From Baylisascaris procyonis (Eukaryota; Nematoda; Chromadorea; Rhabditida; Ascarididae), in assembly GCA_037389465.1 (NCBI GenBank), contig JAZARR010000032.1, positions 1,674,001 to 1,738,000 on the forward strand: a DNA stretch of 64,000 nt. The letters run 5' to 3'. Both the position numbers and the translations under genes were made by a program. Positions 42,733 to 56,100 of the stretch are shown here, piece by piece. How positions within the stretch are numbered: position 1 is the first letter of the stretch; the number at the start of each line of letters is the position of its first letter. The notes beneath the pieces are model-generated. The model did no database searches. It was not told the DNA's origin and worked only from the letters and a program-made list of their open reading frames with translations.

Positions 42733-43711
42733 ATGACCGACTTCTTTCGTGTTGATGTGTTGACAACTATATTGTTGACAAAGCGAGAATATTTTAAAGA
42801 CATCTGGCCAATTTTTGAATGATGAGGTATGCAAATTTTTGTGGGCATTCATTTATGCATATGCGCAGAAATGCAGCAATTATTGCGACGATTTTTTTCG
42901 ACTATGCTAATATTAGGATAACCTCAACAAATAATATATTTAATTGCATTATTGCGTCTGTTTCACTGTTTGCAGAAAATACGAAATAGAACTTGTCGAG
43001 AATTTGCAAAATCCTACTTGAGGTTTTCTAACTTGTACAGAGTTGGGATGGGATCTGAAATTAAAACCTCCTGCTTTGGAACGTCAAATCTCGATCTGTT
43101 GTTACAAACAAACTGTTAAGTATGGTCCTGTCGCTAAAAGCGATGTGCATTCATACGATAATGTGAGTCGAATCTGACGATCTGCGAGTGAGGTCTGAAC
43201 CGAAGTAGGAGTCCCCTTGTACTCTCCTTCACTGTATGTGCGCGAGATCGACTGATATACACTCATTGCTACAGATCTACTAATATACACTCATTAGTGT
43301 GCAGACTTAGAGAATATTTATTAGAGAAGAAAAGGACTACTTCGCTGTGCATAAGGTTTGACCCTAGATAGCAGTTCCCTTGTGGTCTTTTTCGCGCTAT
43401 ACGTACGAGTGGTACCGTAACCTATAAACTGCGATGTGAATATTGTTGCAAGAGAGAAAAAAAAGTTGCGAGCGAAAGTACCCAGTTGACCGACTGATAC
43501 ATATTAGACCACCATTTGGACGTATCAATTGAAAGAAAACTCGTTGTTGTAGTGTCCTCGCCATAATTTTACCACATAATGTGCATAAATTGCAGAATTT
43601 TGCATTATTAGCGATTGATCTGTTAAAGAGGTAGATTGCTCTAAATATGCCGTTGGCATTTGCACATTCCCCTTTCATCATTTTATCTGTGTTGCGACAT
43701 GTTGTGCGGCG
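42733..43711. other. Region with a diverged duplication, no gene supported
   Basis: Between the two minus-strand gene models I see no convincing exon. Two related segments, about 43,191-43,250 and 43,353-43,410, share the order GGT-TGA, AG-AGT-CCCTTGT and TACG/GTGCGCGA. The sequence TATACACTCATT also occurs twice at about 43,255-43,296. Confidence 0.4.
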
Positions 43712-44215
43712 TTATCGATGTCTTAATTGTCGCACTAATTCAGTGGTGCATGTGCTCGTGAAGGATTCTGGCAATAAGTGTTCGCCATTTGATACCGACA
43801 ACTGCTTCTTCTTGAAGTCACACTGTCGTAAGTTCGCTTTGCGTTTTATGTAGTAATCAAACGTATTCAGAGACACACATATATCTTCGCAAGTAGTAAC
43901 TCTATCTGTTTAGAGGTTATAGGAGTAGTAACATGGCGTTCATCTGGCCTTATTTGAAACCTGTAATTGGGCGGTTTGAGGTTTTCCAGTCGTATCGGTC
44001 CTGTTCTCTTTGCTTGGTTCGTGCTTAACGGCAAATGGCATGTCGTGCAAATGCTAGATTTTCTGCTAGAAGCATACAAGATTTTTCAGTAGAATTTCTG
44101 CAAAATAAGGGGAGGGGGAGAGAGGTCGCTGATATTGTCATAGAATTGTAGCACGACATGATGGCAAAAGAGTGCCATGGAAAATATGACCATCAAAAGC
44201 TCCATCCAATTAAAC

Positions 44216-44267
<52 letters not shown>

Positions 44268-47200
44268 CTTGCAAGAAAGTGCAGATTAGTCAATAAAGAG
44301 CCAGTAAATAAATTGAATAGAATAAATAAATAAATAAATATTTTAATAGATGAATAAATAAAAATTAAGTGGACCACATTGTTAAGTGTAAGTGCTATAC
44401 GATGAACAGAATGTCGGCTAGAAGCGTCGATGTTTTAATGCATTTATTGCTTGAAAAGTTAGTAACTTTCTGTTTATTTCGAGTGCAAAAAAAAAGAAGA
44501 AACATATTTCGAATAAGCTTACGCGATTTACTCACTCTATAACGACGCTAAATTTATCGATAGTTTTGAAGTGGGAATTCAACAAATATTTGATCGAATA
44601 ATTCCCGTAGTAAATCATCTCATATTGAATTATATTGCTATCAATATATGAATGGCATCTACACGTTGCTATGCAATTATATCATATTTCAAATATTTTA
44701 TTCGTAACAAAAACAATGACTCATACTGATTTACTCGTAGATAATATGAATAATATGATGCATGGCAATCCACTATCAGTGAATCATCGGCCCTATCCTT
44801 TAAAAGATACATTCTTTCGAAATAACTTTTCGCATTATTAAGTTTAATCTTCAGAACTTCTTGATCTCATTGCCTGGAGCTTTAGGTGTTCATTCACATT
44901 TTCAGATTATTCCTATTAATTTAGGGCTGCAATACTTCCGAGTCGTTTTCTGCATTGCTGGAAGGATGCCTTGTGCTGATTCCACGCTGAAGACGAGATT
45001 GTTCATAGCCATCTGGTTGCGGAGGTGCCACAAATATCTTCGCTGTTTTCGATCCGAAACCCCAATGGCAATTATCGCTCACTGAAGATTAACACAAGAC
45101 AAATGCAAAAAATGCTACAAATGAAGGTAGGTTATAAATTTCTATTGCAACATAGTTGAAGCGATTGAATCACCTACGATAAGTAATATAGTAATATCTT
45201 AGAAGACAAAGGGATTCACTCATGCTAAATAGTTGCCACCAACGTCTGAGGGTGGCGCTTAGAAGATGAATTCAACTCAATTACCTTGCGACTGAGAAGA
45301 GTCCCGATGAAACGTATTTCCAAATCCACTATCACCACTCGGAGTTGCCAAGTTGAATCGTCCATACTTTTGCTAATATAATTGCAAAACATACGTCGGC
45401 AGCGTTGCGACTTTTTTATGTCTTCCAACCACAAGGGGGATTCCCCCATTCTTTCATATATTTTTGTAAACTCCTTTGCCTAATCTCGCTTGATTCCTGG
45501 GGTGGTTTGAATCGGTGAGCCGTGATGATGAATTTGCTCAGCATAATCAAATCTCCATCTAGTGGCCTCTACGTAGTGTTCATAATTGATGTTCGCTTAT
45601 GTTCATATTGTTGTATTTTATTGCTGTGTTTTATATCCGTTCATCGGACGTGTTTTTGGCGGTGAAAGCAAAATTGGCAACAAACTTAACAAATAACCTA
45701 TTACTCTGAAGTATCCGTTGAACTTTTCATTCTTTATGTATTACGATGAAGTTTCATTGACTGAACGGATTGCACTAACTGAGCATATAATTGTATAGGC
45801 CCAATATAAAACAAAGATCAATCGTCGAAATACAACAGTTGATTTCCAGATTCTTGATAATTGATCTAGAATGATCAGTGAGTTATTATGAATTTAAATA
45901 TGGTCATGGACTTTTTAGTGAAATGTTTATCTATGTTGGCGTGAGACCACCATTAATTTTCTGCTTGCTATTTATAGATAATTGTGCTGTAAAACATTAA
46001 TTGATCGTAATGAATTGATAGTATTTTTGTGCAATGAGAAAGTTGTGATGAAATGATGAATGGACTCAAATTTGAAAAGGTGTATATTGCGTGGGTGTTG
46101 ATAGAGTTGCTTACGTTATGAATCAGCATCACTTCTCTATATGGGCTATTAAGCATTTGTTGCGGTCATATTCTCGACAAGCAAAGTGCTGCTTCCATTC
46201 ATGACAGACGTCTTCTTTGTTTATGTTGAATAATTTTCAAGTGATCGCGACTCAAGATTCGTAGTTTTATAGAGGATTTTTCTCAGTGTTTTCTTCTTTC
46301 GAAATTTCAGTGCATTTTATAGCGTATTGAATTTTTTGTTATCTCATCTAAGTTTATATGGACGTCTTCGAAGTCAGCAAAAGTTTACTAAAATAGTCAT
46401 TCATCCCTGTTCACTTGTATGCTCACAGAAATTTAATATCGTATTGTGGAATCAAATTAGCTTTTGGGATTGTCTTCGGGGCACATTTAGGCGTTTAGAA
46501 AATGGCCAGAATATGGCCAGTGTAGTGGATAATATCAAATCCATGATATTCTCCGTTAATTATCTCCTTTCTCAAGCATTTATTTTCTTTCCCTCATTAC
46601 CAGATGAGCCTATTTATTAATTAAAGTATTAAATAAGTTATTAAAGTATTAAATTAAAGAGGCTATATTCGTTGCGATATATGCGAAAGAGCATTAACTC
46701 GCAATATACACGAATAAATGAGATTATTTGATGATATTCTTTTGACTAGAGGGAATGCAAAAATATTGTTGTTAAATTCTTCTTCACTAGATCAAATAGT
46801 GCTTTTTATAGGTTCATAGGTGATGAGCAATTCACAGTGATGACCTTCAAGTCATGCTTTTGATGCATCGTTCAAAAACTAGGATCATAATGCGGCCAGT
46901 TTGAAGGTTTTATCTTCTTTTTCATGAACACCTATTCAACTATTAATTGCATGACTTACTACTTATTCCAGAATACTACTTCAACTTAAAATGTAGCAGG
47001 CTGAAGCAGAATAATATTAGCTGATTTATTAGTTGAGCTAGGCGCAATTTTTTCGCTCTCTTTGGAAAATTCTTTTCGTGAACGATATAATTCAAGAAAA
47101 GGAATTCATTTGCATGTATCACATATTTGCGTAGTAGTTCAAAGATGTCGTCGAAATGAGCTTTGCAAATATACACTTACAAAACAAATAAAGAACATGT

Positions 47201-48543
47201 TGCCGCATTGACACAGACTTGTTGAGCTCAATGCTGATGCATCCCGGGTAGAAGCTAAATTATTGCGGAATTTTAACAATTCAAGTATCAGAACAATCAA
47301 CGGCGTAGGTTGTAAAATGTATGAAAGGCCACAAGGGAAAATTTTTCTCTCATTAGTGTTAAATCTATGGTGTTCGGTTGCTCATTTTGCAAAGGAGAGT
47401 GATTGCAAGTTCATATTACAATTTCTGAGAAGGATGTTTGTCGTCTGTGCTAATTTAATTCTTTCCAATTCGGATCTATGAAAGACTGTCTTTCAAGTAA
47501 CAATCAATTAGTTTCTAGGGTTCAACAAAGCTTAAAATTAATCGATTCCTAGTTTGGGCGGAAATTTTCAACCAACCAACAAAGGACGCAATAATGGCGG
47601 TATTTTGCTTATCACTTGCTTGTGGTGAAATTACTTACCGATAAAGAAAGCATGTTGCACTTGTGCACTAGTTGTCTTGAAGGTTGTTTTCGTTTGGATG
47701 GTTTGTTGTCCTCAGTCGTTGTCGCTTACTAATAAAATGGGTATGACTATAAATATTAAGTGAATTTCCGAAATATGGCCCTTTCTTGAAATTTCCATCG
47801 ATTCCCATTTTTCATTTTTTAGTCTTTTAGCTCCGAAGAGTTTTTTAAGCTTTGGCTCTTATTGATCAAATGATCACTGATATTTAGAATAGATCACATG
47901 ATGCAATGATGATTGAGGATGGCTTAGTGAAGTTAATCCTTAGTGAATCTTAACCGATGCGTTGATTAGAGGATATTGTGATTCAAACTAAAGGGATAGA
48001 TCTTATAAGATGCAACAGTGCATCGTTGCATGTAGCAAGAAGTGTTAATGACATATGATATAGCTTATCAATGATTTATCAAAGCATTTGAATGCCCACA
48101 TATGCGATTTGTCACTAAAATAAATCGACGAGTTATGTCGAAGATAGGTTCCTTCTTGATAAATTAAAAAAATTAGAAAAAGTTTTTGAAAGTGGCGAGC
48201 TTCAATTCTTCTTCAAGAAGTATCGTTGCGATGCATCTCTATGTTCAATACATTTGTTGTATTCCAAATCATAGAATGAAAGCGCAAATGCTTTTCCAAC
48301 TCATTGATCAATACTTAGACTCTGAGTCATTCAATCAACAAACGACCGCTATGTGCTAGTATTTACGATGACAAACAAACATTTCAAGGCTTGGATCAAC
48401 CTTCATACACATCGCATCGTTTGTCTTCCGTCTTTTATAGGTTGGATCCATCCAAAAGACGATATTAGTTTGTCGTTGTATTGGCTTCGTATTGAATTGT
48501 TCATCAAAATTAAGGCAGTGAACGTATAGGTATGACACATTTC
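43712..48543 (-). CDS. Tentative unidentified basic, serine-rich protein (at least 6 exons)
   Basis: Exons in transcript order: 48409-48543, 47639-47724, 45395-45479, 44936-45081, 43961-44053, 43712-43822 (TAA). The phases of all five junctions agree. The segments read NIVFWMDPTYKRRKTNDAM, then TTTEDNKPSKRKQPSRQLVH, AKEFTKIYERMGESPLWLED, CHWGFGSKTAKIFVAPPQPD, MPFAVKHEPSKENRTDTTGK and KKKQLSVSNGEHLLPESFTS. The product is hydrophilic with many Lys, Arg, Ser and Pro, like a disordered cytoplasmic or nuclear region. The first exon listed is not a start: it begins in mid-codon, and its acceptor (TTTATGAG) is weak. Upstream exons were not identified, and a further frame is open in the same exon. 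I do not recognise a family. The chain rests on splice sites and phase only. Confidence 0.42.
44219..44268. repeat. (TA)n dinucleotide array, about 50 bases
   Basis: Uninterrupted TA repeat in an intron of the tentative minus-strand gene. A short AAAT run follows at about 44,318-44,345. Confidence 0.95.
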
Positions 48544-50160
48544 CTCATAAAGGGTTAATTTTATTGAGGTTTTTCGTATACGGAAGTACGTATCATTTCA
48601 TTTCTTTTAGTTTTTGATAGTTGGAAATGTTCGAGTGGGCATTTGATACTAAAGTGGGCAGAATACGCAAACCGAGAAGGTGATTCATTCTGTCAACATT
48701 GTAACCATTTAGAGCACGCTAACATTTTTGAATCCTCTGCCAACGAAACGATTCCACTTTCTTTCCATTTGGTGACCGTTTGTATGACTGTCGCCAATGA
48801 TATCTTGCATACTATACAATACCATCGAAGATTCCATCTTTCTATCAAACATTTTCGCCGATTGCTTTCATTTATTCAGGCGATATTTTAGCAGAAATTC
48901 ATGTAATCATTCCTCTATCATTTTCTTGCAATTCATTGTCATCTTTGATGCTATAATATTATGCGCTAAGCAACGAATTCTATGAGATATGGAATAGAAG
49001 AAAATCAGTATTAAAGTGGATTATATAAAGGGGTTTAATTGAATATAGATCACTGAATGCGTGAAATATACGGCTACTCATCTTCTATGCGAATCGCAGC
49101 AGCAGGATAGACCTTTTTTGTTCGACATTCTTTGACTTCATCCCAAGTTTGCATCAAATGATGTAATTGGTTGCTTTACTAATTTAGTGTGCGAAAATGT
49201 ATTGCAAATGCAATTTTCCACATTGGGATGCTTATGTGCACAGAAATTTTCGTATTTTTAAACCAGTCTCATACTCAACTAGTATTATTGTAAGCAGAAG
49301 AAATTCATTGTTGGATTCGTGGTGCATTTATCGTAGAGAGCTTCAGAAATATGCGACGTTATTCGTGGATCGGTTTATGCCTCAATGCCGTTTTTAAATA
49401 TTCCATGAAGTTTTTGACAAGCGAAAACCTTGGATTCTATTATTTACAAGACCTGAGTTCGTATGATGCGACAAGAAAGAGCGCACAAAGAAGCATATTC
49501 AATACTAATCTTTTTACGTCTTTCTTCTTGCAGTATTACTTGAAAGTAGTTATAACAAACAGTCCAATTATTTTAACTCATGCAATTTTATATCTGTATA
49601 TTCAGGATAGGTGCTTCTTGTTTACGACTATACTTCCTTAGCATTTCGCATCCACTATTGGTGTCACCTTTTCTAGGGAAGGACGGGGAAGGGCAAGGGT
49701 CGGGCATGTTATGCTTCAGGTTCACGCTTACATCCACTATCCGAAAAAGATAAATATTTGAGGTTCTCATGTAACCCACCAAGGTGATAGCACAACTCTT
49801 CCAGACTTGATGGTGTTTCTAGCGCTTTTAAAATTGAATCTGCCTTAAATCGTTTTGTATAGCTAGTACCATGAATGACATCCTTATCAAATGGTATCTG
49901 CTATTCAAAACGATTCTGCTTGACTATACACTCACAATAACGTCTTATACATAAACTGCATTCTCTATTGAACTAGTGGTATTAATTAAGCTCTGTGATG
50001 ACCGTTTTCTGTGATGAAACTGATAGGTGTGCCAATTTTCCACTGCTATGCTTTATTGTCTGAGTGTTGCTATTTTTCACTGCAAAAAAGTTTTGTGCTA
50101 TGATAAACTCAGTCATGCTAACGTTCATCAACGTCTGTGATATCGATTGCCTGAAACCAA
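48544..50160. other. Region between divergent genes, no gene assigned
   Basis: Both strands have open frames near 48,640-48,890, and the minus strand near 49,588-49,782, but none joins the neighbouring models in phase. The region should contain the promoter of the DSL-like gene and possibly 5' exons of the tentative minus-strand gene. Confidence 0.35.
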
Positions 50161-50162
50161 GC

Positions 50163-50175
50163 TATCTACTTTCAG
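50163..50175 (+). promoter_or_regulatory. Probable trans-splice acceptor before the DSL-like gene
   Basis: TATCTACTTTCAG ends 13 bases before the ATG at 50,189. The position and sequence fit a spliced-leader acceptor, which is common in nematodes. A cis-spliced 5' untranslated exon is the alternative. Confidence 0.5.
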
Positions 50176-50188
50176 AATCCATCAAACA

Positions 50189-53100
50189 ATGCTGCTAGCC
50201 AGGATTTTATTCACTGCCTATATTATCGGGTGTGCCGTTGTATCGCAGCAGCCAGATTACGACGATTCACAGGTAGGAGTTGCAACTATCTATAATATAA
50301 GCTCTACAGATCGACGACTATTGTCTGTGGAGTTGATTAAAAGCCGTAGATATATTTCCACTTTTTTGGATATATATACATAGGTGGTCATGCGATGCAG
50401 AAAAAGAGAATATGAACAATAACGGTGCCAGGTAAAAGTTCTACGAGCGTTTAAAGTCCGAGCACCCAAAGAGTGTAAATGTTTTTATTCGGGGAGTTTT
50501 TGATCCTTGCAAGAAGGATGTTTTTTTCACTAATGCAGAGGGCACTCTTTAAGGTTGTAGGATAAATTCAATTAGGTTACAAGATGATCTGGTGTTCTAT
50601 GATCCTCACCGACAGGATGGGCACCACTAGGCTAAGAGGGATCAAAGAAATGAGCTGAGTGGTGTCGGATTTCTAAATAGAAGCGAAAGGCTTTCTTATA
50701 ATATTGCATGTTCGATAGTGTTATGCTCAACTGTTCTCTAGTTAGATTTGAAACAGATAAACCGTATAGTTCGGTAGAGAAAATATTCTATGCTTGAGGA
50801 GTGAATAATTCTGTATGGCTCTTCAAAAGCTAAGCTTTTGAGAAGGAAGGCTATCGTGTTTTATTTCTAATAAATATACGCTTCACTTTCTATCTTTAAG
50901 AGTACCCACTTCCGGTTTTTTCTTTCGACATTCTCATTGATTTATTTTCAGTCATTATTTCATGTAGTCAATAAAAAGCCATAAAAACCATAAAACTAAT
51001 AAACGCTGGTTGAGAATAAACACTATACTGTTGTTGAGAAAGATGAACCTAGCGAATATCGATTGCAGCAAATGCTGATTTATACCTCTTTCGGTTCGCT
51101 CGAGAGTCTATTCGTGGTTTACCCCACGATCCATAGAGAGAAGTTTGCTCGTGGGTCAAGCTTACTTTTTTTAAAGCGTAGTCGTACTGCGCTTACTACC
51201 TTAAAGGCAACCGTAGCTTGAAAATTCTACTAAAGTAGAAAAAAGGATTTTTTTAAAGTCCTGTAAAAAATTGATCAGTGATATTACAAGAAGTAATATC
51301 AACTGACGTTAGGTGATATGAATGTTAAGAATAAAAATAATACGAAAAAAATCATCGTTGTATAAAATATTCCTTTTATATATTGAACGCAATGGTTTTC
51401 CTCAATATTGCAGCCTACTATGATGTCCGTTCGTTATAAAGAAATGATTTAAAACGAATATCTCATTTACAGGTCGACGATTACAATAGCATTTATAAAA
51501 ATGTACAAATGTTGCAACCATTTGGAGGAAGTACATCGGTCAGTTATTTCGCTCATTAACTTTGTTGAATGTTATATTTTTTTCATTAGTAAACTTCCAT
51601 TCTCAATAGTCTAAATCGAAAGGCAATTTGAGAATATATTAGTGAAAAATATAATATGAAATTTCGATATTTAAACAGATATTGTGATATTTCCTTATTA
51701 AGAGTAGAGGTGAAAAGTTGAAATAGTCATTGTCACAACGGCATTTGGCTTCATTCATATAATCGCATTGAAACATGTGGCGATGGTTGACGTTATTGAC
51801 GGGATATGTACATCGACCCTGTGTTCAGTAGAGTAAAAACTCTTTCTGACCATATTGTCTAATTAAATGCATTAGAAATGAATATTATTGAATAGCATTT
51901 ATTTGTGCATTTCGATTTAAATTTCAAAAAAAAGCTAATATAAAGTCGAAGCTGACGGCTGTTGTTTCGGTCGAATTTCTTTCAAAGAGTATGCAAAATG
52001 CCACTGATATAATAATCAATTTCAGCAGAATATTTACCATCAGCTGCATCGAAAGATGCTCTATCGTCAAATATCAATAATTGCAGAATTTAAACGTTAA
52101 TACGGCGAATTCTTCGACGGCAGTGAACGTGGAGGTGAAACTTAAAAATTATATTAATCAAGGATTGAGATTACCTGGGGGTATGACTTGCAGTTGCCCA
52201 AATGGATTCCAATGTGCCTATCTTGGAACAACCGAAGCTAGATGCTATATGTCATTTACTATCATCGTTTCTTCACCAGGGTAAGCTTGTTCGTTAAGGG
52301 CTCATGCGTAGTAAAGCAGGTCAGCGCTAGATGACTGAACTGATAGACAACGAATGCCAGTAAATCAAAAGCCTCTTGTGGTATAAATCAAACCTTTTAA
52401 ACAGTTGAGTTGCTTATCTTATAACAAAGTTTGCAACGCCTCTTACAACAAATGGCTAAAAGAGTTAACTCCGAGACAGTATCCGATACAGTGGAACAAT
52501 GACTGTCTCTACGCAAAGGCAACATTTTTGTGCCTCAACGGTATTGGAGGATATTTTTTTGTGAAGAGAGTCCAAAAGACTTTGAGTGATAAGAAACGTC
52601 AAAACAACGAGCAAATTCGTCTTTGAAAGTACCAATAACATAATTTTTAAGATGTTTATGAATTTAAATTATAAGCATTTGTGAAAAGCCATAGTAATTA
52701 TGAGACATTGTCGAGCATGATGTGCATATTGAATAATAGAGTATGATTTCGGGGATTTTCTGCCGTTTTGTCTTTTGGTGCAATTTACTGTTGTGCTCAT
52801 CAAATGCTCCTAAACAGTATAAGAGATGAGCGATACGTTGTTTTTAGGGATTCTGTCCGGTATATGACCACAGGATTCTTACCACTTGCGGAATCTGGGC
52901 AACTCGATTCATCGAGAATGACACAGAATCAAGTCAATCAATGGAATCAACCGTATATTTTCCAATTAAAGGCGAAACCGGTTAGCTGAAGTATCTTGTT
53001 TTTTTTTTTTACATTTTCATCACGAAAATGAGCTAAAGAACGTGGTCGAATAAAAGGAGATAAAATTACCACGGATACTGTACAGTTGAAACTATTTGTG

Positions 53101-56100
53101 TTAAAGAAAAATTAAACACAGCTTTTCGAGTCTTTGGAAGAATCGCCCTTGTTTAAGCGTTTTGATTATTTGGCAAGCGATCCGAGTTCGACGTGTTCTC
53201 GTATTGTAGTCGCGATGTCACACTTAACTCTACCAAATCTCTTCATTTCTTCTCGTTTCATAAAATCGGAATTGTTTTCGAGTGCAAATTTTCACTGCAA
53301 ATCAATTTCTAGATTTAGCTAATCCAAAGAAGACATATTTTCTTTGGTTAAAAAGAAACTGCAAATATAACTATACGCTTCTTAATTTTGATTGCAGTCA
53401 GCAATTGATATATTCGTACATCATATGGGCGTTGTAATCAATGCACAAAATGGTGAACTTACGCAAATGCAAACTGTGGTACATGTTGATACATTCGTAC
53501 AATCACTTGCAAACGTATTGCCTACGATTGGACAATTTAGTGGAAATGAGCAAAGTGTAACGTTAACCGGACAACTTCTTCGAACACAGTAAGTTCGTGG
53601 AATTTACGTAATGTGGAAATTTGCATACAAGAAATCTCCAAAGATTATCCATTTACTTTTCTTTCTGGTCGCTGTCGATTAATGATTAAATAACACTTGA
53701 AACAGATTCAAGACTAATTGTCATTTATTCTCTAAGCAAATCCATCACGAATGCCTAGTTCGAATAAACAATATGTGTCTCTATTATCATTAGCAGTAAT
53801 GCCAATCAAATTGGTTAGAATTTCATGCGATAATAAAATTATATTGATTTCAAGAAGCATCTTCGATAATTTCTGAATGCAATGACTAACAAAATGTATT
53901 TGTAGACTATCTTTGTCCTATGCAGTACAATGCGCTGGTAATGCTATTGGTCAGGATTGTGATCTGCAATGCAACACATCGTCAGTGAATTCCGCGGTGG
54001 CAATTTGTCGTTCCGTCAATACTGGATTCTTGTTTACGTGTACCTATACTGGTGGCAATAAACAGGTAAAACTTTCACGCTTTTTTTACTCTAACTTCAA
54101 GCAATATTTATCAGTAATATGTAAATTAGTTCTTTAGAAAGATATTTTCCAACTTTTTCGTATCGTTTCTTTTGTAAAGAGTACAAATCTGTTCGAATTT
54201 CAACTAGGCGTTTGCAAATTAATACTTCATGCATTATCACTTCTTTTTCCAGGAGTAATAGAATCCCAAAAGACGAAATGCATAGATTAAATTGAAACTT
54301 AGAAAAGTTCTCGCAACACTGAAATGAATCGATCGCCCACTTTTTTGTTTTGTTTTCAAGTGTTTAAAATAAACGAGTCAGATAAAACCATCACACATCT
54401 TCGATCAAAATAAAGAAGAAAAACGGTTAGTGGCAAACGTACGTCAAGTCTCAAAAATAGAAAAATATGCATTAAATGGTTTATGCGTTCGTTGGTTTAT
54501 TATGTATTCTATATGCCTCATATGGTATTATACTCTGAAAATAAACTAACTACGCAATGGAAGTTTTCATTGCATTGATAACGCAGTATAACTGCAATAT
54601 CGATTTCAATTTTTCTGCATTAGAAATTATTTGAATCAACAAAAATCTTGTAAAGTGAACTATTTTCTAAAGAAACATTTTTTATTTCATGTGTGTTGCA
54701 ATTCATAACTTATTACCTATACCATTTTGCAATGCAATTAATATTTTACAATTTATTTTAGGTGCAAAATTGCAACGCATGTCCATGGGGTGTTGCGGAG
54801 GATTCATATTGTCGTGATATGAATGGCGGTGTTCTCAATCCATCTTCCGCTGTTAGTTCTAGAATTTCCTTTCAATTAATGAAATAATAGAAGTTTCCTT
54901 AATTAGAATATTGCAATGAATTTTTCTTCCTCTTATTTGAAGATTTTTGATGTGATTTTCATAGTGAAGATATTTGAAAATATGTTCTTTATGCAGTCTA
55001 TCATATAGTTTCTCTGAGAAAAAACTTGAAATTTTCACATTTTCAAACTATTTCCGCACGAATTTCCGAAAATTCCATTCCTTTCTAGTAGTTGTTTTAT
55101 TGCTTGTCTAAAATCTAATTCACGAACGCCATAGGCAATTGTAGATAATATCATTCTTTAGTGTTATGGTGATTATAGGAAAACGGTTATGCATGTATTG
55201 TTTAAATGTGGGTGGAAATTTTTGACGATCGCTCTCATAGACGCTAAGATAAAGTGAATGATTACAGCAAGTGGTACCACCTGGATTCAAAACTGCGACC
55301 ATCGTGCTTGCAGTAATCGCCGGAACGCTATTTGTACTACTTATGCTTGTGACAATCTATTCATGCCTATTGTAAGTTATCTTGATGATCTATCAATCCA
55401 ACGAATATTCTTAACAAATTCGTTTAATTCGTGACGATGTTGAATCCACTAAATTAGCGAGGTGCAATTGGGCGACTAATACGATGGCTAAATGAGTATA
55501 TAATTTGTTTAACAAAGAAGGGAAGAAATAACGTTGCCTATATGTCTTAAAATTACTGCATTTATTAATATAGTTCTATTCAACAAAAATATTTTCGAGA
55601 GGGATTGTAAAGCGTTTACTAGAAATCATTGAACTTAAGTGCTTTTATAGCATTGAACACTTTTTTGTATCTTTTTTTAAAGAAAACATCTTCTAAGCAA
55701 TATTAGAGATTATTTCGTGATTCTTTTAGGAATTTGTTTTAAGTAATAGAAAGCAAAAGCTGAATGTGTTTCTTTAAAAGTACACGATTTCATAGTGGTT
55801 AGTAGGCAGTCGATTGTAAATGGGCACCGACGATACTTCTTGATTTCGTTCGACTAACTCACTCCGCTTGGCACCCTTATCGGGCGAGGCTATGAAAGTC
55901 CAGACCCTTTTCCTAAGTGGAACAACGGTGAATCAACTCCTCAGCACTTGATGGGCAGGAGATGAGCCTAATTCCTATCCTTCACAAAACCTTACAATTT
56001 CCTTTGCTAAGCGGAATTTGAAGCGACATGAAGGAACATTCATTTACAATGAATGATTTTTTGATGAAATTTAAGTAAAGTGAATAAAAAGTGTAAAATG

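Noticed and set aside
46976..47176. Minus-strand open segments between exons of the tentative gene (HFDDIFELLRKY and EFSKESEKIAPSS)
   Set aside because: Neither has acceptor and donor phases that fit between 47,639 and 45,479. The neighbouring exons join directly in phase.
48692..48850. Minus-strand segment MFDRKMESSMVLYSMQ... with donor GTTAGC
   Set aside because: Its phase 0 end does not fit the exon at 48,409-48,543 as modelled, and the plus strand is open over the same bases.
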